DNA of 64,000 nt from assembly GCA_964017235.1 (NCBI GenBank), contig OZ024936.1, positions 58,517,028-58,581,027 on the forward strand, read 5' to 3'. Position 1 is the stretch's first letter; the number at the start of each line of letters is the position of its first letter. A program made the translations under genes and the position numbers. The DNA comes from Sabellastarte sp. h YS-2021 (Eukaryota; Annelida; Polychaeta; Sabellida; Sabellidae). The notes under the pieces are model-generated. The model was not told the DNA's origin. It saw only the letters and a program-made list of their open reading frames with translations, and did not search any database. Of this stretch, positions 24,801 to 37,797 are shown one piece after another.

Positions 24801-27716
24801 GCCCAAATTTAATTTTATGCCTATTTTAATAAATAATGAGGATATTTTAGGCGCATTTTGAGCATTACATGTCTGATCAGAAATTATTTTACCAAAATAT
24901 TGTTCTAAATATAGCCCCAAATAGATGTAAATCAGCCCAAACCAGTACCAAATGTTGGTCTATAAGTCTGAAATTTGGCCCAAAAATCACTTGCCACATA
25001 CTAAATCTGACTGTATAGGTTTTGAGATTACATCTGGTATACCAGTGGTGTCATATGTGTCATACAGGGTTGAGGAGAGTGAAAATACAGCCTCAGATGG
25101 CTGTATCAGGAAGTGCTGATATATTCTCAATTAAGGTAGATTCAAGGTTGAAAACCATATTGATTCACACAGGAGTCGCCACTGAAATGAATTTTAGTAG
25201 TGTGTTCCTTCAGAAATACACATGTAGCCCAAAGTACAGGTTCAGGGAGTGTAGTTGGCGAGAGATGCATACAATGCCAGATCAGCCCAAACCACCCCTT
25301 AAAGTTGGTCAATCTGGCTGAGATTTTCACAGGAAACTCAGTTTATATCAGAGACTGAATTTGTATTAGGCTGACTCACTCGAGGGCCACATTAAAAATT
25401 TCAATTTCCGGGGTGTGGGGGGGCCCCATGCCACCCCTCAGGTAGGAAATTTCAAGTATATCCTCATATTGCCAATCTGAAGCCCAAATTTAATTTTATG
25501 CCTATTTTAATAAATAATGAGGATATTTTAGGCGCATTTTGAGCATTACATGTCTGATCAGAAATTATTTTACCAAAATATTGTTCTAAATATAGCCCCA
25601 AATAGATGTAAATCAGCCCAAACCAGTACCAAATGTTGGTCTATAAGTCTGAAATTTGGCCCAAAAATCACTTGCCACATACTAAATCTGACTGTATAGG
25701 TTTTGAGATTACATCTGGTATACCAGTGGTGTCATATGTGTCATACAGGGTTGAGGAGAGTGAAAATACAGCCTCAGATGGCTGTATCAGAAAGTGCTGA
25801 TATATTCTCAATTAAGGTAGATTCAAGGTTGAAAACCATATTGATTCACACAGGAGTCGCCACTGAAATGAATTTTAGTAGTGTGTTCCTTCAGAAATAC
25901 ACATGTAGCCCAAAGTACAGGTTCAGGGAGTGTAGTTGGCGAGAGATGCATACAATGCCAGATCAGCCCAAACCACCCCTTAAAGTTGGTCAATCTGGCT
26001 GAGATTTTCACAGGAAACTCAGTTTATATCAGAGACTGAATTTGTATTAGGCTGACCCACTCGAGGGCCACATTAAAAATTTCAATTTCCGGGGTGTGGG
26101 GGGGCCCCATGCCACCCCTCAGGTAGGAAATTTCAAGTATATCCTAATATTGCCAATCTGAAGCCCAAATTTAATTTTATGCCTATTTTAATAAATAATG
26201 AGGATATTTTAGGCGCATTTTGAGCATTACATGTCTGATCAGAAATTATTTTACCAAAATATTGTTCTAAATATAGCCCAAAATAGATGTAAATCAGCCC
26301 AAACCAGTACCAAATGTTGGTCTATAAGTCTGAAATTTGGCCCAAAAATCACTTGCCACATACTAAATCTGACTGTATAGGTTTTGAGATTACATCTGGT
26401 ATACCAGTGGTGTCATATGTGTCATACAGGGTTGAGGAGAGTGAAAATACAGCCTCAGATGGCTGTATCAGGAAGTGCTGATATATTCTCAATTAAGGTA
26501 GATTCAAGGTTGAAAACCATATTGATTCACACAGGAGTCGCCACTGAAATGAATTTTAGTAGTGTGTTCCTTCAGAAATACACATGTAGCCCAAAGTACA
26601 GGTTCAGGGAGTGTAGTTGGCGAGAGATGCATACAATGCCAGATCAGCCCAAACCACCCCTTAAAGTTGGTCAATCTGGCTGAGATTTTCACAGGAAACT
26701 CAGTTTATATCAGAGACTGAATTTGTATTAGGCTGACCCACTCGAGGGCCACATTAAAAATTTCAATTTCCGGGGTGTGGGGGGGCCCCATGCCACCCCT
26801 CAGGTAGGAAATTTCAAGTATATCCTAATATTGCCAATCTGAAGCCCAAATTTAATTTTATGCCTATTTTAATAAATAATGAGGATATTTTAGGCGCATT
26901 TTGAGCATTACATGTCTGATCAGAAATTATTTTACCAAAATATTGTTCTAAATATAGCCCAAAATAGATGTAAATCAGCCCAAACCAGTACCAAATGTTG
27001 GTCTATAAGTCTGAAATTTGGCCCCAAAATCACTTGCCACATACTAAATCTGACTGTATAGGTTTTGAGATTACATCTGGTATACCAGTGGTGTCATATG
27101 TGTCATACAGGGTTGAGGAGAGTGAAAATACAGCCTCAGATGGCTGTATCAGGAAGTGCTGATATATTCTCAATTAAGGTAGATTCAAGGTTGAAAACCA
27201 TATTGATTCACACAGGAGTCGCCACTGAAATGAATTTTAGTAGTGTGTTCCTTCAGAAATACACATGTAGCCCAAAGTACAGGTTCAGGGAGTGTAGTTG
27301 GCGAGAGATGCATACAATGCCAGATCAGCCCAAACCACCCCTTAAAGTTGGTCAATCTGGCTGAGATTTTCACAGGAAACTCAGTTTATGTCAGAGACTA
27401 AATTTGTATTAGGCTGACTCACTCGAGGGCCACATTAAAAATTTCAATTTCCGGTGTGTGGGGGGGCCCCATGCCACCCCTCAGGTAGGAAATTTCAAGT
27501 ATATCTTAATATTGCCAATCTGAAGCCCAAATTTAATTTTATGCCTATTTTAATAAATAATGAGGATATTTTAGGCGCATTTTGAGCATTACATGTCTGA
27601 TCAGAAATTATTTTACCAAAATATTGTTCTAAATATAGCCCCAAATAGATGTAAATCAGCCCAAACCAGTACCAAATGTTGGTCTATAAGTCTGAAATTT
27701 GGCCCAAAAATCACTT
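18866..27716 (+). repeat. Subarray U29-U41 with four copies of a second dimer
   Basis: A unit ending in TTGGCCCCAAAATC is always followed by a unit with TTTATGTCAG, GACTCAC and CCGGTGTG: U29-U30 (18866), U34-U35 (22271), U36-U37 (23632) and U40-U41 (26355). Between them lie common-type units and two units (U32, U38) of the GACTCAC/TCCTCAT type from the preceding subarray. Private changes include TCAAATGTG in U30, TCAGAAAGTG in U39, and GACTAAATTT plus TATCTTAAT in U41. The dimers are dispersed, so exchange has mixed two higher-order families. Confidence 0.85.
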
Positions 27717-28851
27717 GCCACATACTAAATCTGACTGTATAGGTTTTGAGATTACATCTGGTATACCAGTGGTGTCATATGTGTCATACAGGGTTGAGGA
27801 GAGTGAAAATACAGCCTCAGATGGCTGTATCAGGAAGTGCTGATATATTCTCAATTAAGGTAGATTCAAGGTTGAAAACCATATTGATTCACACAGGAGT
27901 CGCCACTGAAATGAATTTTAGTAGTGTGTTCCTTCAGAAATACACATGTAGCCCAAAGTACAGGTTCAGGGAGTGTAGTTTGCGAGAGATGCATACAATG
28001 CCAGATCAGCCCAAACCACCCCTTAAAGTTGGTCAATCTGGCTGAGATTTTCACAGGAAACTCAGTTTATATCAGAGACTGAATTTGTATTAGGCTGACC
28101 CACTCGAGGGCCACATTAAAAATTTCAATTTCCGGGGTGTGGGGGGGCCCCATGCCACCCCTCAGGTAGGAAATTTCAAGTATATCCTAATATTGCCAAT
28201 CTGAAGCCCAAATTTAATTTTATGCCTATTTTAATAAATAATGAGGATATTTTAGGCGCATTTTGAGCATTACATGTCTGATCAGAAATTATTTTACCAA
28301 AATATTGTTCTAAATATAGCCCAAAATAGATGTAAATCAGCCCAAACCAGTACCAAATATTGGTCTATAAGTCTGAAATTTGACCCAAAAATCACTTGCC
28401 ACATACTAAATCTGACTGTATAGGTTTTGAGATTACATCTGGTATACCAGTGGTGTCATATGTGTCATACAGGGTTGAGGAGAGTGAAAATACAGCCTCA
28501 GATGGCTGTATCAGGAAGTGCTGATATATTCTCAATTAAGGTAGATTCAAGGTTGAAAACCATATTGATTCACACAGGAGTCGCCACTGAAATGAATTTT
28601 AGTAGTGTGTTCCTTGAGAAATACACATGTAGCCCAAAGTACAGGTTCAGGGAGTGTAGTTGGCGAGAGATGCATACAATGCCAGATCAGCCCAAACCAC
28701 CCCTTAAAGTTGGTCAATCTGGCTGAGATTTTCACAGGAAACTCAGTTTATATCAGAGACTGAATTTGTATTAGGCTGACCCACTCGAGGGCCACATTAA
28801 AAATTTCAATTTCCGGGGTGTGGGGGGCCCCATGCCACCCCTCAGGTAGGA

Positions 28852-28856
28852 AATTT
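28852..28856. other. 44-bp deletion junction in U43
   Basis: GGTAGGAAATTT normally continues into CAAGTATATCC. Here it joins directly to TATGCC, removing 44 bp. The breakpoints share AATTT (unit positions 456-460 and 500-504), so slippage or microhomology-mediated repair explains it. The loss removes one GCCCAAA motif and trims part of the AT-rich tail. U43 is 636 bp because it also has a 6-G run. Confidence 0.9.
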
Positions 28857-30850
28857 TATGCCTATTTTAATAAATAATGAGGATATTTTAGGCGCATTTT
28901 GAGCATTACATGTCTGATCAGAAATTATTTTACCAAAATATTGTTCTAAATATAGCCCCAAATAGATGTAAATCAGCCCAAACCAGTACCAAATGTTGGT
29001 CTATAAGTCTGAAATTTGGCCCAAAAATCACTTGCCACATACTAAATCTGACTGTATAGGTTTTGAGATTACATCTGGTATACCAGTGGTGTCATATGTG
29101 TCATACAGGGTTGAGGAGAGTGAAAATACAGCCTCAGATGGCTGTATCAGGAAGTGCTGATATATTCTCAATTAAGGTAGATTCAAGGTTGAAAACCATA
29201 TTGATTCACACAGGAGTCGCCACTGAAATGAATTTTAGTAGTGTGTTCCTTCAGAAATACACATGTAGCCCAAAGTACAGGTTCAGGGAGTGTAGTTGGC
29301 GAGAGATGCATACAATGCCAGATCAGCCCAAACCACCCCTTAAAGTTGGTCAATCTGGCTGAGATTTTCACAGGAAACTCAGTTTATATCAGAGACTGAA
29401 TTTGTATTAGGCTGACCCACTCGAGGGCCACATTAAAAATTTCAATTTCCGGGGTGTGGGGGGGCCCCATGCCACCCCTCAGGTAGGAAATTTCAAGTAT
29501 ATCCTAATATTGCCAATCTGAAGCCCAAATTTAATTTTATGCCTATTTTAATAAATAATGAGGATATTTTAGGCGCATTTTGAGCATTACATGTCTGATC
29601 AGAAATTATTTTACCAAAATATTGTTCTAAATATAGCCCAAAATAGATGTAAATCAGCCCAAACCAGTACCAAATGTTGGTCTATAAGTCTGAAATTTGT
29701 CCCAAAAATCACTTGCCACATACTAAATCTGACTGTATAGGTTTTGAGATTACATCTGGTATACCAGTGGTGTCATATGTGTCATACAGGGTTGAGGAGA
29801 GTGAAAATACAGCCTCAGATGGCTGTATCAGGAAGTGCTGATATATTCTCAATTAAGGTAGATTCAAGGTTGAAAACCATATTGATTCACACAGGAGTCG
29901 CCACTGAAATGAATTTTAGTAGTGTGTTCCTTGAGAAATACACATGTAGCCCAAAGTACAGGTTCAGGGAGTGTAGTTGGCGAGAGATGCATACAATGCC
30001 AGATCAGCCCAAACCACCCCTTAAAGTTGGTCAATCTGGCTGAGATTTTCACAGGAAACTCAGTTTATATCAGAGACTGAATTTGTATTAGGCTGACCCA
30101 CTCGAGGGCCACATTAAAAATTTCAATTTCCGGGGTGTGGGGGGGCCCCATGCCACCCCTCAGGTAGGAAATTTCAAGTATATCCTAATATTGCCAATCT
30201 GAAGCCCAAATTTAATTTTATGCCTATTTTAATAAATAATGAGGATATTTTAGGCGCATTTTGAGCATTACATGTCTGATCAGAAATTATTTTACCAAAA
30301 TATTGTTCTAAATATAGCCCAAAATAGATGTAAATCAGCCCAAACCAGTACCAAATGTTGGTCTATAAGTCTGAAATTTGACCCAAAAATCACTTGCCAC
30401 ATACTAAATCTGACTGTATAGGTTTTGAGATTACATCTGGTATACCAGTGGTGTCATATGTGTCATACAGGGTTGAGGAGAGTGAAAATACAGCCTCAGA
30501 TGGCTGTATCAGGAAGTGCTGATATATTCTCAATTAAGGTAGATTCAAGGTTGAAAACCATATTGATTCACACAGGAGTCGCCACTGAAATGAATTTTAG
30601 TAGTGTGTTCCTTGAGAAATACACATGTAGCCCAAAGTACAGGTTCAGGGAGTGTAGTTGGCGAGAGATGCATACAATGCCAGATCAGCCCAAACCACCC
30701 CTTAAAGTTGGTCAATCTGGCTGAGATTTTCACAGGAAACTCAGTTTATATCAGAGACTGAATTTGTATTAGGCTGACCCACTCGAGGGCCACATTAAAA
30801 ATTTCAATTTCCGGGGTGTGGGGGGGCCCCATGCCACCCCTCAGGTAGGA

Positions 30851-30855
30851 AATTT
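30851..30855. other. 44-bp deletion junction in U46
   Basis: Same fusion at AATTT as in U43, in a 637-bp unit with the normal 7-G run. It shares the CCTTGAGAAA and GCCCCAAAT markers with U43 and U48, so the deletion was inherited by copying of the unit rather than arising again. Confidence 0.9.
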
Positions 30856-32168
30856 TATGCCTATTTTAATAAATAATGAGGATATTTTAGGCGCATTTTG
30901 AGCATTACATGTCTGATCAGAAATTATTTTACCAAAATATTGTTCTAAATATAGCCCCAAATAGATGTAAATCAGCCCAAACCAGTACCAAATGTTGGTC
31001 TATAAGTCTGAAATTTGGCCCAAAAATCACTTGCCACATACTAAATCTGACTGTATAGGTTTTGAGATTACATCTGGTATACCAGTGGTGTCATATGTGT
31101 CATACAGGGTTGAGGAGAGTGAAAATACAGCCTCAGATGGCTGTATCAGGAAGTGCTGATATATTCTCAATTAAGGTAGATTCAAGGTTGAAAACCATAT
31201 TGATTCACACAGGAGTCGCCACTGAAATGAATTTTAGTAGTGTGTTCCTTGAGAAATACACATGTAGCCCAAAGTACAGGTTCAGGGAGTGTAGTTGGCG
31301 AGAGATGCATACAATGCCAGATCAGCCCAAACCACCCCTTAAAGTTGGTCAATCTGGCTGAGATTTTCACAGGAAACTCAGTTTATATCAGAGACTGAAT
31401 TTGTATTAGGCTGACCCACTCGAGGGCCACATTAAAAATTTCAATTTCCGGGGTGTGGGGGGGCCCCATGCCACCCCTCAGGTAGGAAATTTCAAGTATA
31501 TCCTAATATTGCCAATCTGAAGCCCAAATTTAATTTTATGCCTATTTTAATAAATAATGAGGATATTTTAGGCGCATTTTGAGCATTACATGTCTGATCA
31601 GAAATTATTTTACCAAAATATTGTTCTAAATATAGCCCAAAATAGATGTAAATCAGCCCAAACCAGTACCAAATGTTGGTCTATAAGTCTGAAATTTGAC
31701 CCAAAAATCACTTGCCACATACTAAATCTGACTGTATAGGTTTTGAGATTACATCTGGTATACCAGTGGTGTCATATGTGTCATACAGGGTTGAGGAGAG
31801 TGAAAATACAGCCTCAGATGGCTGTATCAGGAAGTGCTGATATATTCTCAATTAAGGTAGATTCAAGGTTGAAAACCATATTGATTCACACAGGAGTCGC
31901 CACTGAAATGAATTTTAGTAGTGTGTTCCTTGAGAAATACACATGTAGCCCAAAGTACAGGTTCAGGGAGTGTAGTTGGCGAGAGATGCATACAATGCCA
32001 GATCAGCCCAAACCACCCCTTAAAGTTGGTCAATCTGGCTGAGATTTTCACAGGAAACTCAGTTTATATCAGAGACTGAATTTGTATTAGGCTGACCCAC
32101 TCGAGGGCCACATTAAAAATTTCAATTTCCGGGGTGTGGGGGGGCCCCATGCCACCCCTCAGGTAGGA

Positions 32169-32173
32169 AATTT
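32169..32173. other. 44-bp deletion junction in U48
   Basis: Third copy of the AATTT-mediated deletion, 1318 bp after the one in U46, which is one dimer length. U50, which has the same other markers (CCTTGAGAAA and GCCCCAAAT) but no deletion, looks like the undeleted parent type or a recombinant. Confidence 0.9.
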
Positions 32174-33712
32174 TATGCCTATTTTAATAAATAATGAGGA
32201 TATTTTAGGCGCATTTTGAGCATTACATGTCTGATCAGAAATTATTTTACCAAAATATTGTTCTAAATATAGCCCCAAATAGATGTAAATCAGCCCAAAC
32301 CAGTACCAAATGTTGGTCTATAAGTCTGAAATTTGGCCCAAAAATCACTTGCCACATACTAAATCTGACTGTATAGGTTTTGAGATTACATCTGGTATAC
32401 CAGTGGTGTCATATGTGTCATACAGGGTTGAGGAGAGTGAAAATACAGCCTCAGATGGCTGTATCAGGAAGTGCTGATATATTCTCAATTAAGGTAGATT
32501 CAAGGTTGAAAACCATATTGATTCACACAGGAGTCGCCACTGAAATGAATTTTAGTAGTGTGTTCCTTCAGAAATACACATGTAGCCCAAAGTACAGGTT
32601 CAGGGAGTGTAGTTGGCGAGAGATGCATACAATGCCAGATCAGCCCAAACCACCCCTTAAAGTTGGTCAATCTGGCTGAGATTTTCACAGGAAACTCAGT
32701 TTATATCAGAGACTGAATTTGTATTAGGCTGACCCACTCGAGGGCCACATTAAAAATTTCAATTTCCGGGGTGTGGGGGGGCCCCATGCCACCCCTCAGG
32801 TAGGAAATTTCAAGTATATCCTAATATTGCCAATCTGAAGCCCAAATTTAATTTTATGCCTATTTTAATAAATAATGAGGATATTTTAGGCGCATTTTGA
32901 GCATTACATGTCTGATCAGAAATTATTTTACCAAAATATTGTTCTAAATATAGCCCAAAATAGATGTAAATCAGCCCAAACCAGTACCAAATGTTGGTCT
33001 ATAAGTCTGAAATTTGTCCCAAAAATCACTTGCCACATACTAAATCTGACTGTATAGGTTTTGAGATTACATCTGGTATACCAGTGGTGTCATATGTGTC
33101 ATACAGGGTTGAGGAGAGTGAAAATACAGCCTCAGATGGCTGTATCAGGAAGTGCTGATATATTCTCAATTAAGGTAGATTCAAGGTTGAAAACCATATT
33201 GATTCACACAGGAGTCGCCACTGAAATGAATTTTAGTAGTGTGTTCCTTGAGAAATACACATGTAGCCCAAAGTACAGGTTCAGGGAGTGTAGTTGGCGA
33301 GAGATGCATACAATGCCAGATCAGCCCAAACCACCCCTTAAAGTTGGTCAATCTGGCTGAGATTTTCACAGGAAACTCAGTTTATATCAGAGACTGAATT
33401 TGTATTAGGCTGACCCACTCGAGGGCCACATTAAAAATTTCAATTTCCGGGGTGTGGGGGGGCCCCATGCCACCCCTCAGGTAGGAAATTTCAAGTATAT
33501 CCTAATATTGCCAATCTGAAGCCCAAATTTAATTTTATGCCTATTTTAATAAATAATGAGGATATTTTAGGCGCATTTTGAGCATTACATGTCTGATCAG
33601 AAATTATTTTACCAAAATATTGTTCTAAATATAGCCCCAAATAGATGTAAATCAGCCCAAACCAGTACCAAATGTTGGTCTATAAGTCTGAAATTTGGCC
33701 CAAAAATCACTT

Positions 33713-36700
33713 GCCACATACTAAATCTGACTGTATAGGTTTTGAGATTACATCTGGTATACCAGTGGTGTCATATGTGTCATACAGGGTTGAGGAGAGT
33801 GAAAATACAGCCTCAGATGGCTGTATCAGGAAGTGCTGATATATTCTCAATTAAGGTAGATTCAAGGTTGAAAACCATATTGATTCACACAGGAGTCGCC
33901 ACTGAAATGAATTTTAGTAGTGTGTTCCTTCAGAAATACACATGTAGCCCAAAGTACAGGTTCAGGGAGTGTAGTTGGCGAGAGATGCATACAATGCCAG
34001 ATCAGCCCAAACCACCCCTTAAAGTTGGTCAATCTGGCTGAGATTTTCACAGGAAACTCAGTTTATATCAGAGACTGAATTTGTATTAGGCTGACCCACT
34101 CGAGGGCCACATTAAAAATTTCAATTTCCGGGGTGTGGGGGGGCCCCATGCCACCCCTCAGGTAGGAAATATCAAGTATATCCTAATATTGCCAATCTGA
34201 AGCCCAAATTTAATTTTATGCCTATTTTAATAAATAATGAGGATATTTTAGGCGCATTTTGAGCATTACATGTCTGATCAGAAATTATTTTACCAAAATA
34301 TTGTTCTAAATATAGCCCAAAATAGATGTAAATCAGCCCAAACCAGTACCAAATGTTGGTCTATAAGTCTGAAATTTGGCCCAAAAATCACTTGCCACAT
34401 ACTAAATCTGACTGTATAGGTTTTGAGATTACATCTGGTATACCAGTGGTGTCATATGTGTCATACAGGGTTGAGGAGAGTGAAAATACAGCCTCAGATG
34501 GCTGTATCAGGAAGTGCTGATATATTCTCAATTAAGGTAGATTCAAGGTTGAAAACCATATTGATTCACACAGGAGTCGCCACTGAAATGAATTTTAGTA
34601 GTGTGTTCCTTCAGAAATACACATGTAGCCCAAAGTACAGGTTCAGGGAGTGTAGTTGGCGAGAGATGCATACAATGCCAGATCAGCCCAAACCACCCCT
34701 TAAAGTTGGTCAATCTGGCTGAGATTTTCACAGGAAACTCAGTTTATGTCAGAGACTGAATTTGTATTAGGCTGACTCACTCGAGGGCCACATTAAAAAT
34801 TTCAATTTCCGGGGTGTGGGGGGGCCCCATGCCACCCCTCAGGTAGGAAATTTCAAGTATATCCTAATATTGCCAATCTGAAGCCCAAATTTAATTTTAT
34901 GCCTATTTTAATAAATAATGAGGATATTTTAGGCGCATTTTGAGCATTACATGTCTGATCAGAAATTATTTTACCAAAATATTGTTCTAAATATAGCCCC
35001 AAATAGATGTAAATCAGCCCAAACCAGTACCAAATGTTGGTCTATAAGTCTGAAATTTGGCCCAAAAATCACTTGCCACATACTAAATCTGACTGTATAG
35101 GTTTTGAGATTACATCTGGTATACCAGTGGTGTCATATGTGTCATACAGGGTTGAGGAGAGTGAAAATACAGCCTCAGATGGCTGTATCAGGAAGTGCTG
35201 ATATATTCTCAATTAAGGTAGATTCAAGGTTGAAAACCATATTGATTCACACAGGAGTCGCCACTGAAATGAATTTTAGTAGTGTGTTCCTTCAGAAATA
35301 CACATGTAGCCCAAAGTACAGGTTCAGGGAGTGTAGTTGGCGAGAGATGCATACAATGCCAGATCAGCCCAAACCACCCCTTAAAGTTGGTCAATCTGGC
35401 TGAGATTTTCACAGGAAACTCAGTTTATATCAGAGACTGAATTTGTATTAGGCTGACCCACTCGAGGGCCACATTAAAAATTTCAATTTCCGGGGTGTGG
35501 GGGGGCCCCATGCCACCCCTCAGGTAGGAAATTTCAAGTATATCCTAATATTGCCAATCTGAAGCCCAAATTTAATTTTATGCCTATTTTAATAAATAAT
35601 GAGGATATTTTAGGCGCATTTTGAGCATTACATGTCTGATCAGAAATTATTTTACCAAAATATTGTTCTAAATATAGCCCCAAATAGATGTAAATCAGCC
35701 CAAACCAGTACCAAATATTGGTCTATAAGTCTGAAATTTGGCCCAAAAATCACTTGCCACATACTAAATCTGACTGTATAGGTTTTGAGATTACATCTGG
35801 TATACCAGTGGTGTCATATGTGTCATACAGGGTTGAGGAGAGTGAAAATACAGCCTCAGATGGCTGTATCAGGAAGTGCTGATATATTCTCAATTAAGGT
35901 AGATTCAAGGTTGAAAACCATATTGATTCACACAGGAGTCGCCACTGAAATGAATTTTAGTAGTGTGTTCCTTCAGAAATACACATGTAGCCCAAAGTAC
36001 AGGTTCAGGGAGTGTAGTTGGCGAGAGATGCATACAATGCCAGATCAGCCCAAACCACCCCTTAAAGTTGGTCAATCTGGCTGAGATTTTCACAGGAAAC
36101 TCAGTTTATATCAGAGACTGAATTTGTATTAGGCTGACCCACTCGAGGGCCACATTAAAAATTTCAATTTCCGGGGTGTGGGGGGGCCCCATGCCACCCC
36201 TCAGGTAGGAAATTTCAAGTATATCCTAATATTGCCAATCTGAAGCCCAAATTTAATTTTATGCCTATTTTAATAAATAATGAGGATATTTTAGGCGCAT
36301 TTTGAGCATTACATGTCTGATCAGAAATTATTTTACCAAAATATTGTTCTAAATATAGCCCAAAATAGATGTAAATCAGCCCAAACCAGTACCAAATGTT
36401 GGTCTATAAGTCTGAAATTTGGCCCAAAAATCACTTGCCACATACTAAATCTGACTGTATAGGTTTTGAGATTACATCTGGTATACCAGTGGTGTCATAT
36501 GTGTCATACAGGGTTGAGGAGAGTGAAAATACAGCCTCAGATGGCTGTATCAGGAAGTGCTGATATATTCTCAATTAAGGTAGATTCAAGGTTGAAAACC
36601 ATATTGATTCACACAGGAGTCGCCACTGAAATGAATTTTAGTAGTGTGTTCCTTGAGAAATACACATGTAGCCCAAAGTACAGGTTCAGGGAGTGTAGTT

Positions 36701-37797
36701 GGCGAGAGATGCATACAATGCCAGATCAGCCCAAACCACCCCTTAAAGTTGGTCAATCTGGCTGAGATTTTCACAGGAAACTCAGTTTATATCAGAGACT
36801 GAATTTGTATTAGGCTGACCCACTCGAGGGCCACATTAAAAATTTCAATTTCCGGGGTGTGGGGGGCCCCATGCCACCCCTCAGGTAGGAAATTTCAAGT
36901 ATATCCTAATATTGCCAATCTGAAGCCCAAATTTAATTTTATGCCTATTTTAATAAATAATGAGGATATTTTAGGCGCATTTTGAGCATTACATGTATGA
37001 TCAGAAATTATTTTACCAAAATATTGTTCTAAATATAGCCCCAAATAGATGTAAATCAGCCCAAACCAGTACCAAATGTTGGTCTATAAGTCTGAAATTT
37101 GGCCCAAAAATCACTTGCCACATACTAAATCTGACTGTATAGGTTTTGAGATTACATCTGGTATACCAGTGGTGTCATATGTGTCATACAGGGTTGAGGA
37201 GAGTGAAAATACAGCCTCAGATGGCTGTATCAGGAAGTGCTGATATATTCTCAATTAAGGTAGATTCAAGGTTGAAAACCATATTGATTCACACAAGAGT
37301 CGCCACTGAAATGAATTTTAGTAGTGTGTTCCTTCAGAAATACACATGTAGCCCAAAGTACAGGTTCAGGGAGTGTAGTTGGCGAGAGATGCATACAATG
37401 CCAGATCAGCCCAAACCACCCCTTAAAGTTGGTCAATCTGGCTGAGATTTTCACAGGAAACTCAGTTTATATCAGAGACTGAATTTGTATTAGGCTGACC
37501 CACTCGAGGGCCACATTAAAAATTTCAATTTCCGGGGTGTGGGGGGGCCCCATGCCACCCCTCAGGTAGGAAATTTCAAGTATATCCTAATATTGCCAAT
37601 CTGAAGCCCAAATTTAATTTTATGCCTATTTTAATAAATAATGAGGATATTTTAGGCGCATTTTGAGCATTACATGTCTGATCAGAAATTATTTTACCAA
37701 AATATTGTTCTAAATATAGCCCAAAATAGATGTAAATCAGCCCAAACCAGTACCAAATGTTGGTCTATAAGTCTGAAATTTGGCCCAAAAATCACTT
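33713..37797 (+). repeat. Mixed subarray U51-U56
   Basis: Unit starts are 33713, 34394, 35075, 35756, 36437 and 37117. U51 has GGAAATATCAAG. U52 has TTTATGTCAG and GACTCAC but the normal CCGGGGTG, a type that recurs in U57 and U65. U53 has GCCCCAAAT and CAAATATTGG. U54 is common type. U55 has CCTTGAGAAA, a 6-G run, GCCCCAAAT and a broken palindrome. U56 has CACAAGAGTC. No regular higher-order order is visible. Confidence 0.8.

Larger units (their letters stand above)
27717..33712 (+). repeat. Subarray U42-U50, dimer containing a 44-bp-deleted unit
   Basis: Seven of these units carry variants not seen earlier in the window. CCTTGAGAAA for CCTTCAGAAA is in U43, U45-U48 and U50, and recurs later in U55. 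TTTGACCCAAA is in U42, U45 and U47. TTTGTCCCAAA is in U44 and U49. A 44-bp deletion is in U43, U46 and U48. Each deleted unit directly follows a TTTGACCC unit. The U45-U46 and U47-U48 dimers are each 1318 bp. Unit starts are 27717, 28398, 29034, 29715, 30396, 31033, 31714, 32351 and 33032. Confidence 0.85.
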
